A stretch of 64,000 nt of DNA, taken from the NCBI GenBank assembly GCA_963783945.1, contig CAWAPS010000025.1, positions 1 through 64,000 on the forward strand. The letters run 5' to 3'. The translations under genes were made by a program, and so were the position numbers. This stretch comes from CAWAPS01 sp963783945 (GTDB taxonomy: Bacteria; Actinomycetota; Acidimicrobiia; Acidimicrobiales; Palsa-688). The notes under the pieces were generated by a model. It made no database searches and had not been told where the DNA came from. It saw only the letters and a list, made by a program, of their open reading frames with translations. Position 1 is the first letter of the stretch, and each line of letters opens with the position of its first letter. Shown piece by piece: positions 36,516-45,831 of the stretch.

Positions 36516-39233
36516 CTAGGCGAGTTGGAGTCCTCTTAGTTGCCGCCGGGATGTGAGGCCGAGCTTGGCGAAGATGTTGCCGAGGTGGAACTCGACCGCC
36601 TTCTTGCTCACATAGAGCTCGGCGGCGGCCTCACCGTTGGTGAGGCCGCGACTGACGAGGACAGCGACGTCGCGCTCGCGGTCGGTGAGGGCGAAGCGCT
36701 CCCTACTGCGCCGGGTGTCGGCCCGGACGCCGCAGCGGTCGAGATCGGCCGCCAGCCGTTCCAGATAGGGACCGGCGCCGCAGGCGGAGAGCAACTGGTG
36801 AGCGGCGCGCAGCTGGTCGGTGGCCTGCCTGCGCTCCCCGACGGCCACCAGGAGCCTGCCGTAGGCCTGGCGGATGAGGGCCTGGTCGATCACCGGGTCG
36901 TCGAGCGTGAAGGATTCGACAGACGAGGAGAACAGGGCCAGGGCGTCGTCGACCGACCCGGTTTCGCTGGCGACACGGCCTTGCAGGCCGAGGAGGCGAG
37001 CCCGTATGTCGAGCCCTCGCATGGCGCCGGCGCTTTCGAGCTGCGAAGTGAGGCGAGCGGCGAGATCGACCTGCCCGCAGTCCAGGGCCGCCATCACCAG
37101 GGCGACCCACCACAGCAGCGAGCTCAGCATGGTCAGCGAAGCTCCGTCGCCCTCGCCGACGAAGGGCAACAGGAGCTGCACGACGCGCTCGCTGTCACCT
37201 CTCGCCCGGGCCATGTCGGCTTCGGCCATGGTGGTCGTGAGATGCGCCTCGAGCGTGTCCGCTTTCTCCAAACCTTGGCGGGCGGCGGCCAGATGACCAG
37301 CGGCGGCGTCGCTCTGCCCTCGTGACGCCAGCACGGAGTTCAGCAGACAGTGGGCCTGGGGCCCGACCCAGGTCTGGTGCTCGCCGGAAGACAGGGACAG
37401 GGCCACGCCACCGTGGCGGAGCGACTCGTCCCAGTCGCCGGAAACGAAGAACATCTGGCCGAGCTTCAAATGAGCCCGGGCCAACTCGGAGGCCGTACGA
37501 CCGTAACGAAGCGCCTTGATCGCGGCGGTGAGATCGGCGATGGTGGCCTCGACGTGCTGGGCGTAGAAGTTCAGCGTGCCCCGCAGCACGAGCAGGTCGC
37601 CGTCCTCGACGGCCACCTCCTCGGGACGCTCCGGGAGCCGGCTAGCGAGCAGGCCGACGCTCGCCGCCGCCCCGGTCAGGGCGCCCTGCCCCAACGTCAG
37701 CGCGGCCCAGGCTCGGTACGCCGACCGGCCATCGGCCAACCCCAGATCGAATGCTCCGCCGGCCAGGGCTACGCCCTCCGCCATCCGCCCGTGCAGCACG
37801 CACAGATACCCGAGCAAGGCCAGCGCCGCCGCCAGCGCCGACCGGTCGACCTCGGGGTCGGCGTCGGCGACGGCCCGCTTCAGCCACTTCTCCGACTCCA
37901 CCGCGTTACCTTCGTCCCAGGCCAGCGCGCCGAGCAATTGGTCGCGCCGCGTGGAGTCAGCGCAGGCTTCCAGGCGGTTCCGCAGACTCGCCGCACGCGC
38001 CGTCTCGGCTCCCGACAGCAGCCACGACACGGCCTCCTGAATGCGGCGCTCGCGATATCCGACCGGGGCGCTGAGCATGGAGGACCACGACAGGTACGTC
38101 GCCGCTGTCCCCAGGTCTCCATCCCCGGCCAGGCTCGCGGCCGCCGCCTCGAGCTCGGCGGCCAGCCCGTCGTCGAAGGTATCGGTCGCTCGGAAGCGGT
38201 GCTCTAATGCCGCTCCCCGCTCGAGCACCGAGGCGGCCGCCCGGTGCAACTGCTGCCGTCGAGACGGCGACAGATCCTCGTAAATCGCGGCCGAGTAGAG
38301 CGGATGGACGAACTCGACCGGGGTCCCCGCCTCCCCGGGCGACCAGGTCACGAACCCGCTGGCCACCAGCTGTTCCAGCGCCGCCGTCGATGAGCTCAGG
38401 CCGGCCACGGCCGCGGCCATCGGCAGTGGCGCCCGCTGGCGCAGCACGGCCAGGGCGCTTCCCAGCGCCCTCGCCTCGGCAGACAGGTCCGCCATCTTTC
38501 CGACCGTCGTGAGGGCCAGGGAGCTTGGCGTGGGCAGATCGTCGCCCGGCGCCGCCAGCTGCGCCGGTGTCAGCTCGCCCAGCACCGTGCGCAGGTACAA
38601 CGGGTGTCCGGCGGTGTGGCGATGGAGTCGCTCGATGCACCAGCGGCGCAGCGGGACGCCCAGGTCGTCGACCAGCCGGGCCACATCGTCGACGCTCAAC
38701 GGCCCCGGACGCACCCGGCAGCCGCGCTCGTCGTCGCGCACGAACCGCTCCCAGCCGGCATTTCCTACCGGGTCCGGTCGAGTGGTCACCATGATCAGCA
38801 CCCGATCCTCTCGCAGCCGACGGGCAGCCAGAAGCAAGGCGTCACGAGAAGCACGGTCGGCCCAGTGCAGATCCTCCACCACCAACGCCACCGGACCGCG
38901 ATCTTGCTGGTCGCCTAGGATCTCGACAAGCCCCATGGCGGCCGCGACAGGACCGTCGGCCGTCGATACTCCGAGCTGACCCAGCAGATACAGGGAGGAG
39001 TCCATGGCCAGCTCCTCCGCCTCGGCCCGAAGCACCACGAACCCCTCACACGACTCGCGTACCACCTGGCCAACCAGATCGGTCTTGCCGAACCCAGCGT
39101 CACCCTCGACCAGCACCACCTGGGCCCGGCCTCCCGCGGCCGCAGACACCCGGGCCGACACTTCGGCGCGCTCGTCAATACGTCCGACGAAACAATGTCC
39201 CCGCCCGTCCACGCTACCCATGTGGTCTGCCAA
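36516..39233 (-). CDS. Large ATP-binding LuxR-family regulator (LAL-type)
   Basis: 905 residues. The N-terminal AAA ATPase has Walker A EGDAGFGKTDLV (about 44-55) and Walker B VALVVEDLHWAD (about 115-126). A long TPR-like helical middle region spans about 300-820. The C-terminal LuxR helix-turn-helix has LTDRERDVAVLVSRGLTNGE and YVSKKAVEFHLGNIFAKLGL. Such STAND ATPases switch on transcription when the middle region senses a ligand. The size is typical. It is followed by the 58-residue gene at 36213-36389, a plausible partner. Ligand and targets unknown. Confidence 0.93.
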   Translation of the reverse strand: MADHMGSVDGRGHCFVGRIDERAEVSARVSAAAGGRAQVVLVEGDAGFGKTDLVGQVVRESCEGFVVLRAEAEELAMDSSLYLLGQLGVSTADGPVAAAMGLVEILGDQQDRGPVALVVEDLHWADRASRDALLLAARRLREDRVLIMVTTRPDPVGNAGWERFVRDDERGCRVRPGPLSVDDVARLVDDLGVPLRRWCIERLHRHTAGHPLYLRTVLGELTPAQLAAPGDDLPTPSSLALTTVGKMADLSAEARALGSALAVLRQRAPLPMAAAVAGLSSSTAALEQLVASGFVTWSPGEAGTPVEFVHPLYSAAIYEDLSPSRRQQLHRAAASVLERGAALEHRFRATDTFDDGLAAELEAAAASLAGDGDLGTAATYLSWSSMLSAPVGYRERRIQEAVSWLLSGAETARAASLRNRLEACADSTRRDQLLGALAWDEGNAVESEKWLKRAVADADPEVDRSALAAALALLGYLCVLHGRMAEGVALAGGAFDLGLADGRSAYRAWAALTLGQGALTGAAASVGLLASRLPERPEEVAVEDGDLLVLRGTLNFYAQHVEATIADLTAAIKALRYGRTASELARAHLKLGQMFFVSGDWDESLRHGGVALSLSSGEHQTWVGPQAHCLLNSVLASRGQSDAAAGHLAAARQGLEKADTLEAHLTTTMAEADMARARGDSERVVQLLLPFVGEGDGASLTMLSSLLWWVALVMAALDCGQVDLAARLTSQLESAGAMRGLDIRARLLGLQGRVASETGSVDDALALFSSSVESFTLDDPVIDQALIRQAYGRLLVAVGERRQATDQLRAAHQLLSACGAGPYLERLAADLDRCGVRADTRRSRERFALTDRERDVAVLVSRGLTNGEAAAELYVSKKAVEFHLGNIFAKLGLTSRRQLRGLQLA

Positions 39234-39551
39234 CCTCTCCCGCCCAGCAACTTAGCTTCCCCAGCCCGGCCCGGTACATCTGACGCCAATGGTGACCGCG
39301 AAGCCGCCGCCCGCCACGGCGAAGGGGTAACCGCGCTCGGCGCGGAATGCGGGGACCACAACTGCGCCTCCGGCGGACGCTTCCAAGAGCCTACGTATTT
39401 TAGGCGTTCTGGGACGCCCCCACTGGTCCCTCTGGGGCAGCGACGCCAAGTCGATGGGGTCGGTCACGGTCAATCCTCGGGTAGTGGTGGCGTCCAACGC
39501 CATGGAGGCGCCGATATCGATGATCCGTTCCAAATCGGGCCAGGAGCTCTA

Positions 39552-39647
39552 TCACTCCCCGGAAGTGGCGCCTTTCGACGCTGCCGGCCGGACAGTTCCG
39601 GTTGGATATCCCTGCGATGATCGGGCAACGTCGACGATAACCTCCAT
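39552..39647 (-). pseudogene. Decayed paralogue of the 58-residue protein
   Basis: Frame from ATG at 39645-39647: MEVIVDVARSSQGYPTGTVR PAASKGATSGE, then a stop. In the next frame the expected continuation GVIELLARF...DHR appears, matching GAMELIAHIERL of the intact protein at 36213-36389. One indel therefore separates the halves. Confidence 0.5.
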
Positions 39648-39699
39648 CTCTTCAGCATGCGAAAGGGACCAGCGGGTTCCCCAGGGAGAATCCCTAGAC

Positions 39700-39829
39700 A
39701 TCCGTTCGGGAAGTATCTGCGCAGCTGCCGCTGACAGGCGACGCCCGATTCGGCGACCAGGTTGCGCATGTGACGTCCGACGTTCTTATCGCCGATGGAC
39801 ACCCCGGCGACTAGCTCCCGATTGGTCAA
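39700..39829 (-). pseudogene. LuxR helix-turn-helix fragment
   Basis: Reads MTNRELVAGVSIGDKNVGRH MRNLVAESGV, the recognition helix of a LuxR-type regulator (typical TNREIA..L..S.KTV.RHLSNI..KLGV). No receiver or ATPase sequence precedes it. It is followed on the same strand by the decayed small-protein gene, mirroring the intact pair at 36.2-39.2 kb. Confidence 0.55.
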
Positions 39830-39993
39830 CCGTTGGCCACCGTCGCCCCGACGTTGCGTTCCCTTTCGGCGCGGCGGCCTGTGCTGCTCCCAGAGTCGGC
39901 ATTACAACTAGCGACAATGCCTAGGGCTTTTGCCGGCGCTGGGGGTGATCATCAGTCAGGTCACCAACCCTCAAGCCCGAAAGGCAACCGACC

Positions 39994-40527
39994 ATGAGCA
40001 CGTCGACTCCTGCCACTCATCACCGTTCTCCCATCCGGCGGCGGGTTGCTGGCCGCAAGTGCCGCTGCCGTCGTCGCCGGCGTGACCGTTGCCACCTGGG
40101 CTGGGGTCTCGGCCGCGAGCACCCGACCGACGTCTCACCCCGCCGCCCCGCATACCTGCAGACAATTGTAAATACAGGATGCGGTGCCGGCTCCATGATC
40201 ATGGCCAGCATGTGGAACTGGGCCAACGATGCCAGCGCCACCACCGAGGTCGGCGGCATCCTGGGCGCCGCCAGCTACCTCGGCAGTCCACTACTCATGA
40301 AATCGGTCGTGGACAGCACCGACGGTGTGTCGCTCGGCATCAAGTTGCTGGTGGACGTCGTACACAACTACGGGGCGGCACTCTGCTACATGGTCGCGTT
40401 CGCAGAAGCGACAGGAATCAGAGCCCGCATGCCAGGGCGCCCATGGGGTCCTGTACGGCATCAGATCCATCTCCGGGCGGCGCCCGCCGACCGTCCCCCT
40501 CGTGTGGTAGTTCAAAAAAGTCGCTGA
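39994..40527 (+). pseudogene. Truncated paralogue: Tat-like signal plus duplicated C-terminal cassette
   Basis: ATG at 39994 starts MSTSTPATHHRSPIRRR. In the next frame a signal-peptide core follows (LLAASAAAVVAGVTVATWAG VSAAS), so one indel separates the twin-arginine motif from its hydrophobic core. From about 40150 the frame encodes the same 88-residue cassette as the end of the 1258-residue protein, with about 12 substitutions. The stop codon is lost (TGA to AGA), so the frame runs on to 40527. About 1,100 codons present in the longer gene are missing. Probably a decayed, internally deleted paralogue. Confidence 0.65.
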
Positions 40528-40801
40528 ACGTGTGCTGGCCGCCAACCCCTCGAACCTAGCGGGTGCTGAAAATCGACTGTTTGGGCGCCGGTGGGCCTCT
40601 CCCCAAGTGAGGGCTTCCCAGTGGGATCTCGTCGACCGCCTTGAAGGACCGTTCCAACGCGTGTGCGGGTGTCTTCGAGGCTCTGCCAAGCCCCCGAATG
40701 GGTCCGAGGCCTGCCGTGGGCGCTCATCGCATCGCCAAGATGGTCGATCTGTCCCACACCACTCACCCGTCAAAGTTCAGAGACCCTGTCACGAAGTGCC
40801 G
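40151..40801. repeat. 650-bp direct repeat, copy 2
   Basis: Direct copy of 33148-33802. The coding part is full-length and without indels until the lost stop; the downstream 380 bp carries a few small indels. Confidence 0.9.
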
Positions 40802-40965
40802 CGCAGGGCGCCCCAGGGTCGCTTGATTTCTCAAGAATCCAACCTGTAGTAACGCCGTTGAGCGAGGCCGGTGGCACGACGGAATCCCCATCTTGACCCG
40901 TGCGGTATCTGGCGTTATACGGGTGATCCGTGTCAAGGGGTTGGCTTGGTTTTTTTGGGTGTGGG

Positions 40966-42231
40966 TCATGGTTGGGTGTCGTTGAGGAGGCGGTCGAAGA
41001 GTTGGACTCGTTTGGTCTGGCCGTGGTCTTGGGCGTGTTGGCGTTGGCGGAAAATGACGGGATGGAATTCGATGTCGGTGGAGAAGTAGGTGCAGCCTTC
41101 GCAGATCGATTCGAACGAGCAGTCCATCAGGGCGGGCCGGTTACACCAGCCGTTGCCGAGCATCCGGCGGTGCTCGTGGCGGAGTCGGCGCATGTTGGGG
41201 CCTTCAGCGTCGGCCGGTAGCGGCTGGTTGTAGAGATTTTCGACCGCTCGGGAGACGGCGTCGTATTCGTCGGCCACGGTGCGGTTGGCGATGCGGGCGT
41301 ATCGGCGGGTCATGTCCAAGGAGCGGTGCCCGAGCAGGGCGGCGATGGCTTCGAGGCTCATGCCCCGGTTGATGGCCTGGGTGGCCATGGTGTGGCGCAG
41401 CCGGTGCGGGTGGACATGTCCCAGCCCGGCGGCTTTGGCGACCCGGTCGAGCATGCGGGTCACGACTTGGCGGTTGAGGGGCTGGCCGCCGTGGTTGACC
41501 ACCAGCAGCGCGCGGTCGGGGTGGTGTTGGGTTTGTTGGTATTGGTCGAGGAGCTCGACGAGGTGGGGATGGAGGGGGATGTAGCGGTCGTTGTGGAGTT
41601 TGCCGACCGGGACCCGCAACCAGTGGGTGTCGCCCATTTGCACCATGCCGTCGGATGGCAGGGCGCACACCTCGCCGACGCGCATGCCGGTGCGGGCCAA
41701 CAGCTCGATGACCAGGCGGCGCAGCAGGTCGGCTTCGGCGGCGACGGCCCGCATGAGTTGGGCGAACTGGGCGTCGTCGAGGAATCGGGGCAGGGCGTCG
41801 TCGAGGGTGGGCATGTCGCCGAGGAACACCAGGACCCGGTTGGGGGCGTCGTCCCATTCCCATTCGACGATCCGCACGAAGAACATGCGCAGCGTCTGCA
41901 GCCGGCGGCGGATCGTGGCCGGTTTGAGGGCGCGCCCAGCCAGGAAGGTCTTGTAGGCCTCGACGTGTCGCCGGTCGAGATCGGCGGCGCAGGCGACGGC
42001 GGGGTCGTCGCCAACTATGAAGGTGGCGAAGCCGAACAGGTCCGACTCGCACGCCATGGCGGTGCCCGGTTGCTGACAGGCGGCGATCTGGTCGATATAG
42101 CGGCCCATGGTGGCCGCCAGGATCGGCGCCTGCGCGCAGATGGCCGCCCAACGGGCCCAGCGGGGCCGGCGGGCCGGCGCCGCGGTCGCACTGCGGGCCG
42201 GTCGGGCCCGCCGGGTCGGCTGGGCGCTCAC
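40966..42231 (-). CDS. Tyrosine recombinase with Cys-rich tail (second of pair)
   Basis: 421 residues from GTG at 42229-42231, which overlaps the upstream stop by 4 bases. Open frame upstream of this start overlaps the other gene and is not recombinase-like. Core-binding domain at about 40-150; catalytic Arg in ARTGMRVGEVCAL, Lys in VGKLHNDR, HRLRHTMATQ (HxxR) and LGHRSLDMTRRYAR (H...Y). After the catalytic domain is a Cys-rich segment CNRPALMDCSFESICEGCTY, possibly a zinc finger for DNA contact, as in some transposon integrases. Confidence 0.88.
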   Translation of the reverse strand: MSAQPTRRARPARSATAAPARRPRWARWAAICAQAPILAATMGRYIDQIAACQQPGTAMACESDLFGFATFIVGDDPAVACAADLDRRHVEAYKTFLAGRALKPATIRRRLQTLRMFFVRIVEWEWDDAPNRVLVFLGDMPTLDDALPRFLDDAQFAQLMRAVAAEADLLRRLVIELLARTGMRVGEVCALPSDGMVQMGDTHWLRVPVGKLHNDRYIPLHPHLVELLDQYQQTQHHPDRALLVVNHGGQPLNRQVVTRMLDRVAKAAGLGHVHPHRLRHTMATQAINRGMSLEAIAALLGHRSLDMTRRYARIANRTVADEYDAVSRAVENLYNQPLPADAEGPNMRRLRHEHRRMLGNGWCNRPALMDCSFESICEGCTYFSTDIEFHPVIFRQRQHAQDHGQTKRVQLFDRLLNDTQP

Positions 42232-43310
42232 GCTCCCATCCCCAAGGTCTGGGCGTCGATGGCCTCCGCGGCGCGGCGGTACTCGTCGGCCAGCCACTGG
42301 TCGGCCAGATGCAGGTACACCCGGGTCGACTCGATCGAGCGGTGCCCCGCTTGGGCCTGGACCGCCTCGAGGGACATGCCGGCCTGGCGGAGTCGGGTCA
42401 GACAGGTATGGCGTAACTCGTGACAGGTGCCATGCGACAACCCGGCCCGGCCACGGGCGCCGTCGAGGATCTCATCGAGGCCCTCGGCCGATAACGGCCG
42501 CCCCCGGTTCGGGCCCTTCAACACCACGAACACCCGCTCGGTGACCGATCCCGCCGGTCGTTCGTCGTCGAGATAGCGGGCCACGGTGACAAAGAAACGA
42601 GACGACATCGGGATCGAGCGTTGATGGCCGCCCTTGCCCTCCGCCACGAACACTCGGCGTTCCCCCACGTGCAAATCCTCCAACCGCAACCCCAGGACCT
42701 CGCATCGGCGCAAGCCGCCCAGCACCATGGCCTCGACCATGGCCCGGTCCCGGTCCCGGCGCAACGCCGCCATCAAAGCATCGACCTCGCCGGGCGAAAG
42801 AATCCGGGGCAGCGTCCTCGGCGTGCGGATCAACGGGACACCCTGGCGGGGACGAGACCGCTCCCGGCGGGTGGCCAAACCCCGAGGCACCGGATTGGTC
42901 CTCACCCCCCTGGTCCCCCGGGCCAACAAGAACGCGTACAGGCCAGACACGCTCGATAACCGCCGGCGGATCGTGCGCGCCGAAACACCCGCCGAGCCGT
43001 CCATTCGGACGATCTTGCGGTCCCCGTCACCCAACCGCTGCCAAGTGATAAACCCAACCACGTCAAACACCGTCACCCGCCCAGGCGGCTTGTCGACAAA
43101 CGCGAAGAACGTCTTCAAATCATGCGCAGTGGCCCGCAACGTATTCGGCCGAGACCGCGCCGAAACAAACCGCAGATAATCATCCAACAACGGATGACCC
43201 AACACGAAACCGACCCCACCGCCAGGACCCACACAACGAACCAGACACGGCTCAAACCCCACCGGATCCCCCTTCCCCCACGACAGCCCCATGCCAACCC
43301 AGCACCACAC
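42228..43310 (-). CDS. Tyrosine recombinase, XerD-like (first of pair)
   Basis: 360 residues. The core-binding domain has LLDDYLRFVSARSRPNTLRA T. Catalytic residues: Arg in LGGLRRCEVLGL, Lys in EGKGGHQR, HELRHTCLTRLRQAGMS (HxxR) and AGHRSIESTRVYLHL (H...Y). The first ATG lies within the right inverted-repeat region; an internal start near FVLGHPLLDDYL would give the usual XerD length. Translationally coupled to the second recombinase by GTGA overlap. Confidence 0.88.
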   Translation of the reverse strand: MWCWVGMGLSWGKGDPVGFEPCLVRCVGPGGGVGFVLGHPLLDDYLRFVSARSRPNTLRATAHDLKTFFAFVDKPPGRVTVFDVVGFITWQRLGDGDRKIVRMDGSAGVSARTIRRRLSSVSGLYAFLLARGTRGVRTNPVPRGLATRRERSRPRQGVPLIRTPRTLPRILSPGEVDALMAALRRDRDRAMVEAMVLGGLRRCEVLGLRLEDLHVGERRVFVAEGKGGHQRSIPMSSRFFVTVARYLDDERPAGSVTERVFVVLKGPNRGRPLSAEGLDEILDGARGRAGLSHGTCHELRHTCLTRLRQAGMSLEAVQAQAGHRSIESTRVYLHLADQWLADEYRRAAEAIDAQTLGMGA

Positions 43311-43561
43311 GGATCACCCGTATATTATGCGATCCCGATTGGGGAAACCCTACCGACATTCGTCCATCTCGGTCATTGAGCTTGGCGCGTCTCATTCGGC
43401 GGAATTGTGTCCCCCTACGCCTCGACGTTGGATTGGTTGGCAACGGACAGGCCCACTCCGTCGCAGGCACACGTCGCCAATGAGCGCTGCCGGAACTTGC
43501 CGACCGGTGACCAGATAGAGATGCCGCCAACAGCGAGGCAGCTGCGCGTCGATTAGAAACT

Positions 43562-43793
43562 TCACGCAGCGCCGAGCGGCACCCGGCGCTGAGCCGACAC
43601 CAGCGCCGCGAACTCGAGCGCGGCCAGAAGATCGTCACGCTCGAGGTGGGGGTGATCCTCGATGATCTCCTCGATCGTCATTCCCGAACGCCAACAACTC
43701 CAACAGGCTCTCTACCGGATATCGCAGCCCGCGAACTGTCGGCTGGCCGTGACAGATCGAAGGATCGACCGTGATCCGCTCCAGCCTTGACAC
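43562..43793 (-). pseudogene. Frameshifted DUF433 antitoxin-like gene
   Basis: From GTG at 43791-43793: SRLERITVDPSICHGQPTVR GLRYPVESLLELLAFG. One extra base near 43683 then shifts the frame, which continues MTIEEIIEDHPHLERDDLLA ALEFAAL to the stop at 43562. This is the whole DUF433 (VapB/ParD-like winged helix) protein of about 75 residues. No partner toxin is seen alongside it. Open only if the indel is an assembly error. Confidence 0.75.
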
Positions 43794-43920
43794 TGCGGTG
43801 AGCCTACCGCCACTCCATCCCGCCGCTTGCGGGATAGTGCCAGCCCGTCCCAGTCCGTACCGACCTCTCCCCGTTAGAACTCGTTAGAAGATCCGTTAGA
43901 AGTCTGGTGCCGAGAACAAG

Positions 43921-43956
43921 AAAGCCCTGGCCGAGCAACGCTCTGACCAGGGCTTT
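43921..43956. terminator. Intrinsic terminator hairpin
   Basis: Stem AAAGCCCTGG (43921-43930) pairs with CCAGGGCTTT (43947-43956) around a 16-base loop, followed by TTG. Its A- and T-rich ends allow it to work in either direction. It is followed by GTGGCGGGGGTT, identical to the 3' end region of tRNA-fMet at 58.67 kb. Confidence 0.7.
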
Positions 43957-44268
43957 TGTAGTGGCGGGGGTTCACAACCATCGGGCGACTTGGGGCCTCA
44001 AAGCCGGCGAAGTTGCTGGTCACGGCGCCTGCCCTATGCAGCCGCCCAGGCGCTGCACTACTCAAATCCGCCGCTTACAGCTTGGAGTCCCGAGAAACTC
44101 CCTGCGCCCGGCAGACCCACTGAGACCTTCGGGTTAGGCACCCGAAGGTCTCACCAAATGGTCTGAGGTCGGCGGACACCCCACCAACACCGACAAGGAC
44201 TCGGCGCAGTCGCATGCATTCACCGCCCGGCGGCGGCGCCCGCTCACCGATGCGACAGGAGCCCAAGC
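43957..44268. other. No gene; possible island-end region
   Basis: Contains GTGGCGGGGGTT near 43963, TGCCCTATGCA at 44030-44040 and the 14-bp-stem hairpin at 44120-44152. The first two motifs also occur next to tRNA-fMet at 58.6 kb. No coding support. Confidence 0.45.
44120..44152. repeat. CTTCGGG-type hairpin, copy 2
   Basis: A perfect 14-bp stem, TGAGACCTTCGGGT (44120-44133) with ACCCGAAGGTCTCA (44139-44152), and 5-base loop TAGGC. The longest of the four related hairpins. Possibly a bidirectional terminator without U-tract. Confidence 0.65.
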
Positions 44269-45031
44269 TCAGTTCCACGACGGCTCGCCGTGGCTGGCGT
44301 TGGGCTGGTCCCGTCGCCAGTAGGCCTTGGACGCCACTGCATCACGATCGAATCCGCCTGCGACCAGGAGTTCCTCTGCAATGCGGACGAGATGGCGCTC
44401 ACCAAAGAGGTACACAGCGGTGTCAGCTGCGGGGTGCAGGTCGCTCAGCATCCCGAGCATCCCTGGTTGAGACAACCAAACGAGGGAGGTTGCCGGTGCG
44501 ACAACCGTCGCCGGACGAGATCTCGCGCCATGACTTGTCACGAGGAGGGCGGTGGCGGGCGTCTCCGCAGGGAGCCCTTCGAGCAGCGCAAAGGCGGCTG
44601 GCATCGCGGAGTCGTCGACGATGAAGAGATGGGACGTCACTGTTGGTCGCAGGCTCATCCCACCTCTGGGCCCGATGGCGTCGAGGTGCTCGCCCGGCCC
44701 TGTCTTGGCCGCCCAGCGGGTGGCAGGGCCGCCGCCATCATGCATCTCGATCTCGAACTCGAGCGATGCCCAACTCGGTATCTGACCGCCGGATGGTGTA
44801 ACGACGCCGGAGCACCCGGTCGCCGTCGGGGAACTCGAACAAGAGATCCTGCCCTGGCGTGTATTGGAATCCCACGAGATCGGACGAGGCCATTGTGATG
44901 AGCCGCACGTGCGGCGCGACCTCGTCTACGCCGATTACCTCGAGGTCGAGCAGATAGGACCCTTTCAAGCGCCCGCCGAACATGTCATCGGGAACGGGAC
45001 GACGTGTGCCAACGGGAAGCCGTTCAGACAT
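44269..45031 (-). pseudogene. Siderophore-interacting protein (ViuB-like), frameshifted
   Basis: From ATG at 45031: FAD-binding part with GRLKGSYLLDLEVIGVDEVA, SSDLVGFQYTPGQDLLFEFP and RRYTIRR (the flavin-contact RxYT motif). Near 44758 the frame changes. The NAD(P)H-binding part continues EFEIEMHDGGGPATRWA, HLFIVDDSAMPAAFALLEGL and YLFGERHLVRIAEELL to the stop at 44269. The two halves make one normal 250-residue SIP, which reduces ferric siderophores in the cytoplasm. It sits at the end of an efflux operon. Confidence 0.82.
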
Positions 45032-45075
45032 CGAAAACTCCTTTGTGGGGCAATGTTGTGGCGCTATACGGGGAA

Positions 45076-45831
45076 TCACGCGACCGCCTTTCTGAAGACG
45101 CTGGTCGCCCAGCCGAGAACCAATCCACACAAAGGGACGATGACCGCGAACGCCTGCCAGACGTGATCGCTCGAGAAGGAACCGGCAGCGAGCGCCCGTG
45201 CACCTACTACCACGTAATACAGCGGATCAAAGTGGGCGAGCACCCGCAGCCACGTCGGACCGAGCGCGATCGGCAGGAGCACGCCGGCAAGGAGCAGAGT
45301 GGGAAGGTTCAGGCCGTTCATCACGGAGGCAAAGGCGTCGATCTCCTTGGTCGTGAGTGCCAGCGCGACCGACCAGGCCGAGATCATCACCATGAAGATT
45401 CCGATGAGCACGGCGAGCACCAGCAGTCCGCCCCAGTGGATCTGGAAGCCGAATGCCCAGGCGACCGCCACAGCGACTGCGTCGAAGAAGTACATAAAGG
45501 TCATCGCGGAGACCAGCGGCCCGGTGAGGATCGCGAGGCGGCTCGCCGGGGTCACCCGGAGGCGCTCGATGACGCCGGATCGAAGCTCGAAAATCGTACC
45601 GAACCCCTGGGCACTGCCGCTGGCGAAGGCGAGGAGGGCGAGGATGCCTGGAAAAAAGACGTCGAGCACCGCTCCGGTCGACCCAGTTCGCGTGAAGTGC
45701 TTGAGCAGCGGTGTGAACAGCACGAGATAGAGCACGGGCGACGAGAGCCCGACGAAGAGCCACACCGGATTGCGCAGCTGCTGAGTGAAATGCCGTTGGA
45801 ACAGCAGGCCGGAGTCTTTCAGGATTCTCAT
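45076..45831 (-). CDS. ABC-2 type permease, DrrB-like
   Basis: 251 residues with six membrane segments and the ABC-2 family signature around ELRSGVIERLRVTPASRLAI and LPTLLLAGVLLPIA. It partners the ATPase encoded upstream (starts overlap by ATGA at 45828-45831). The pair would export a lipophilic compound such as an antibiotic or siderophore; the substrate is not evident. Confidence 0.9.
   Translation of the reverse strand: MRILKDSGLLFQRHFTQQLRNPVWLFVGLSSPVLYLVLFTPLLKHFTRTGSTGAVLDVFFPGILALLAFASGSAQGFGTIFELRSGVIERLRVTPASRLAILTGPLVSAMTFMYFFDAVAVAVAWAFGFQIHWGGLLVLAVLIGIFMVMISAWSVALALTTKEIDAFASVMNGLNLPTLLLAGVLLPIALGPTWLRVLAHFDPLYYVVVGARALAAGSFSSDHVWQAFAVIVPLCGLVLGWATSVFRKAVA

Larger units (their letters stand above)
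40916..43324. mobile_element. Two-recombinase element with terminal inverted repeats
   Basis: The ends share TATACGGGTGATCCGTGT (left 40916-40933; reverse complement at the right, 43307-43324) and, a few bases inside, GGTTGGC (also inverted). Between them are only two overlapping tyrosine-recombinase genes on the minus strand. The inverted ends lie close to the genes, so this looks like a complete small element rather than a phage remnant. It resembles a two-gene relative of RIT or Tn554-type elements; no exact known family is recognised. Confidence 0.7.

Noticed and set aside
39252..39533. Minus-strand frame next to the LuxR gene start
   Set aside because: Partly continues the decayed small-protein region but has no recognisable fold or start; not called as a gene.
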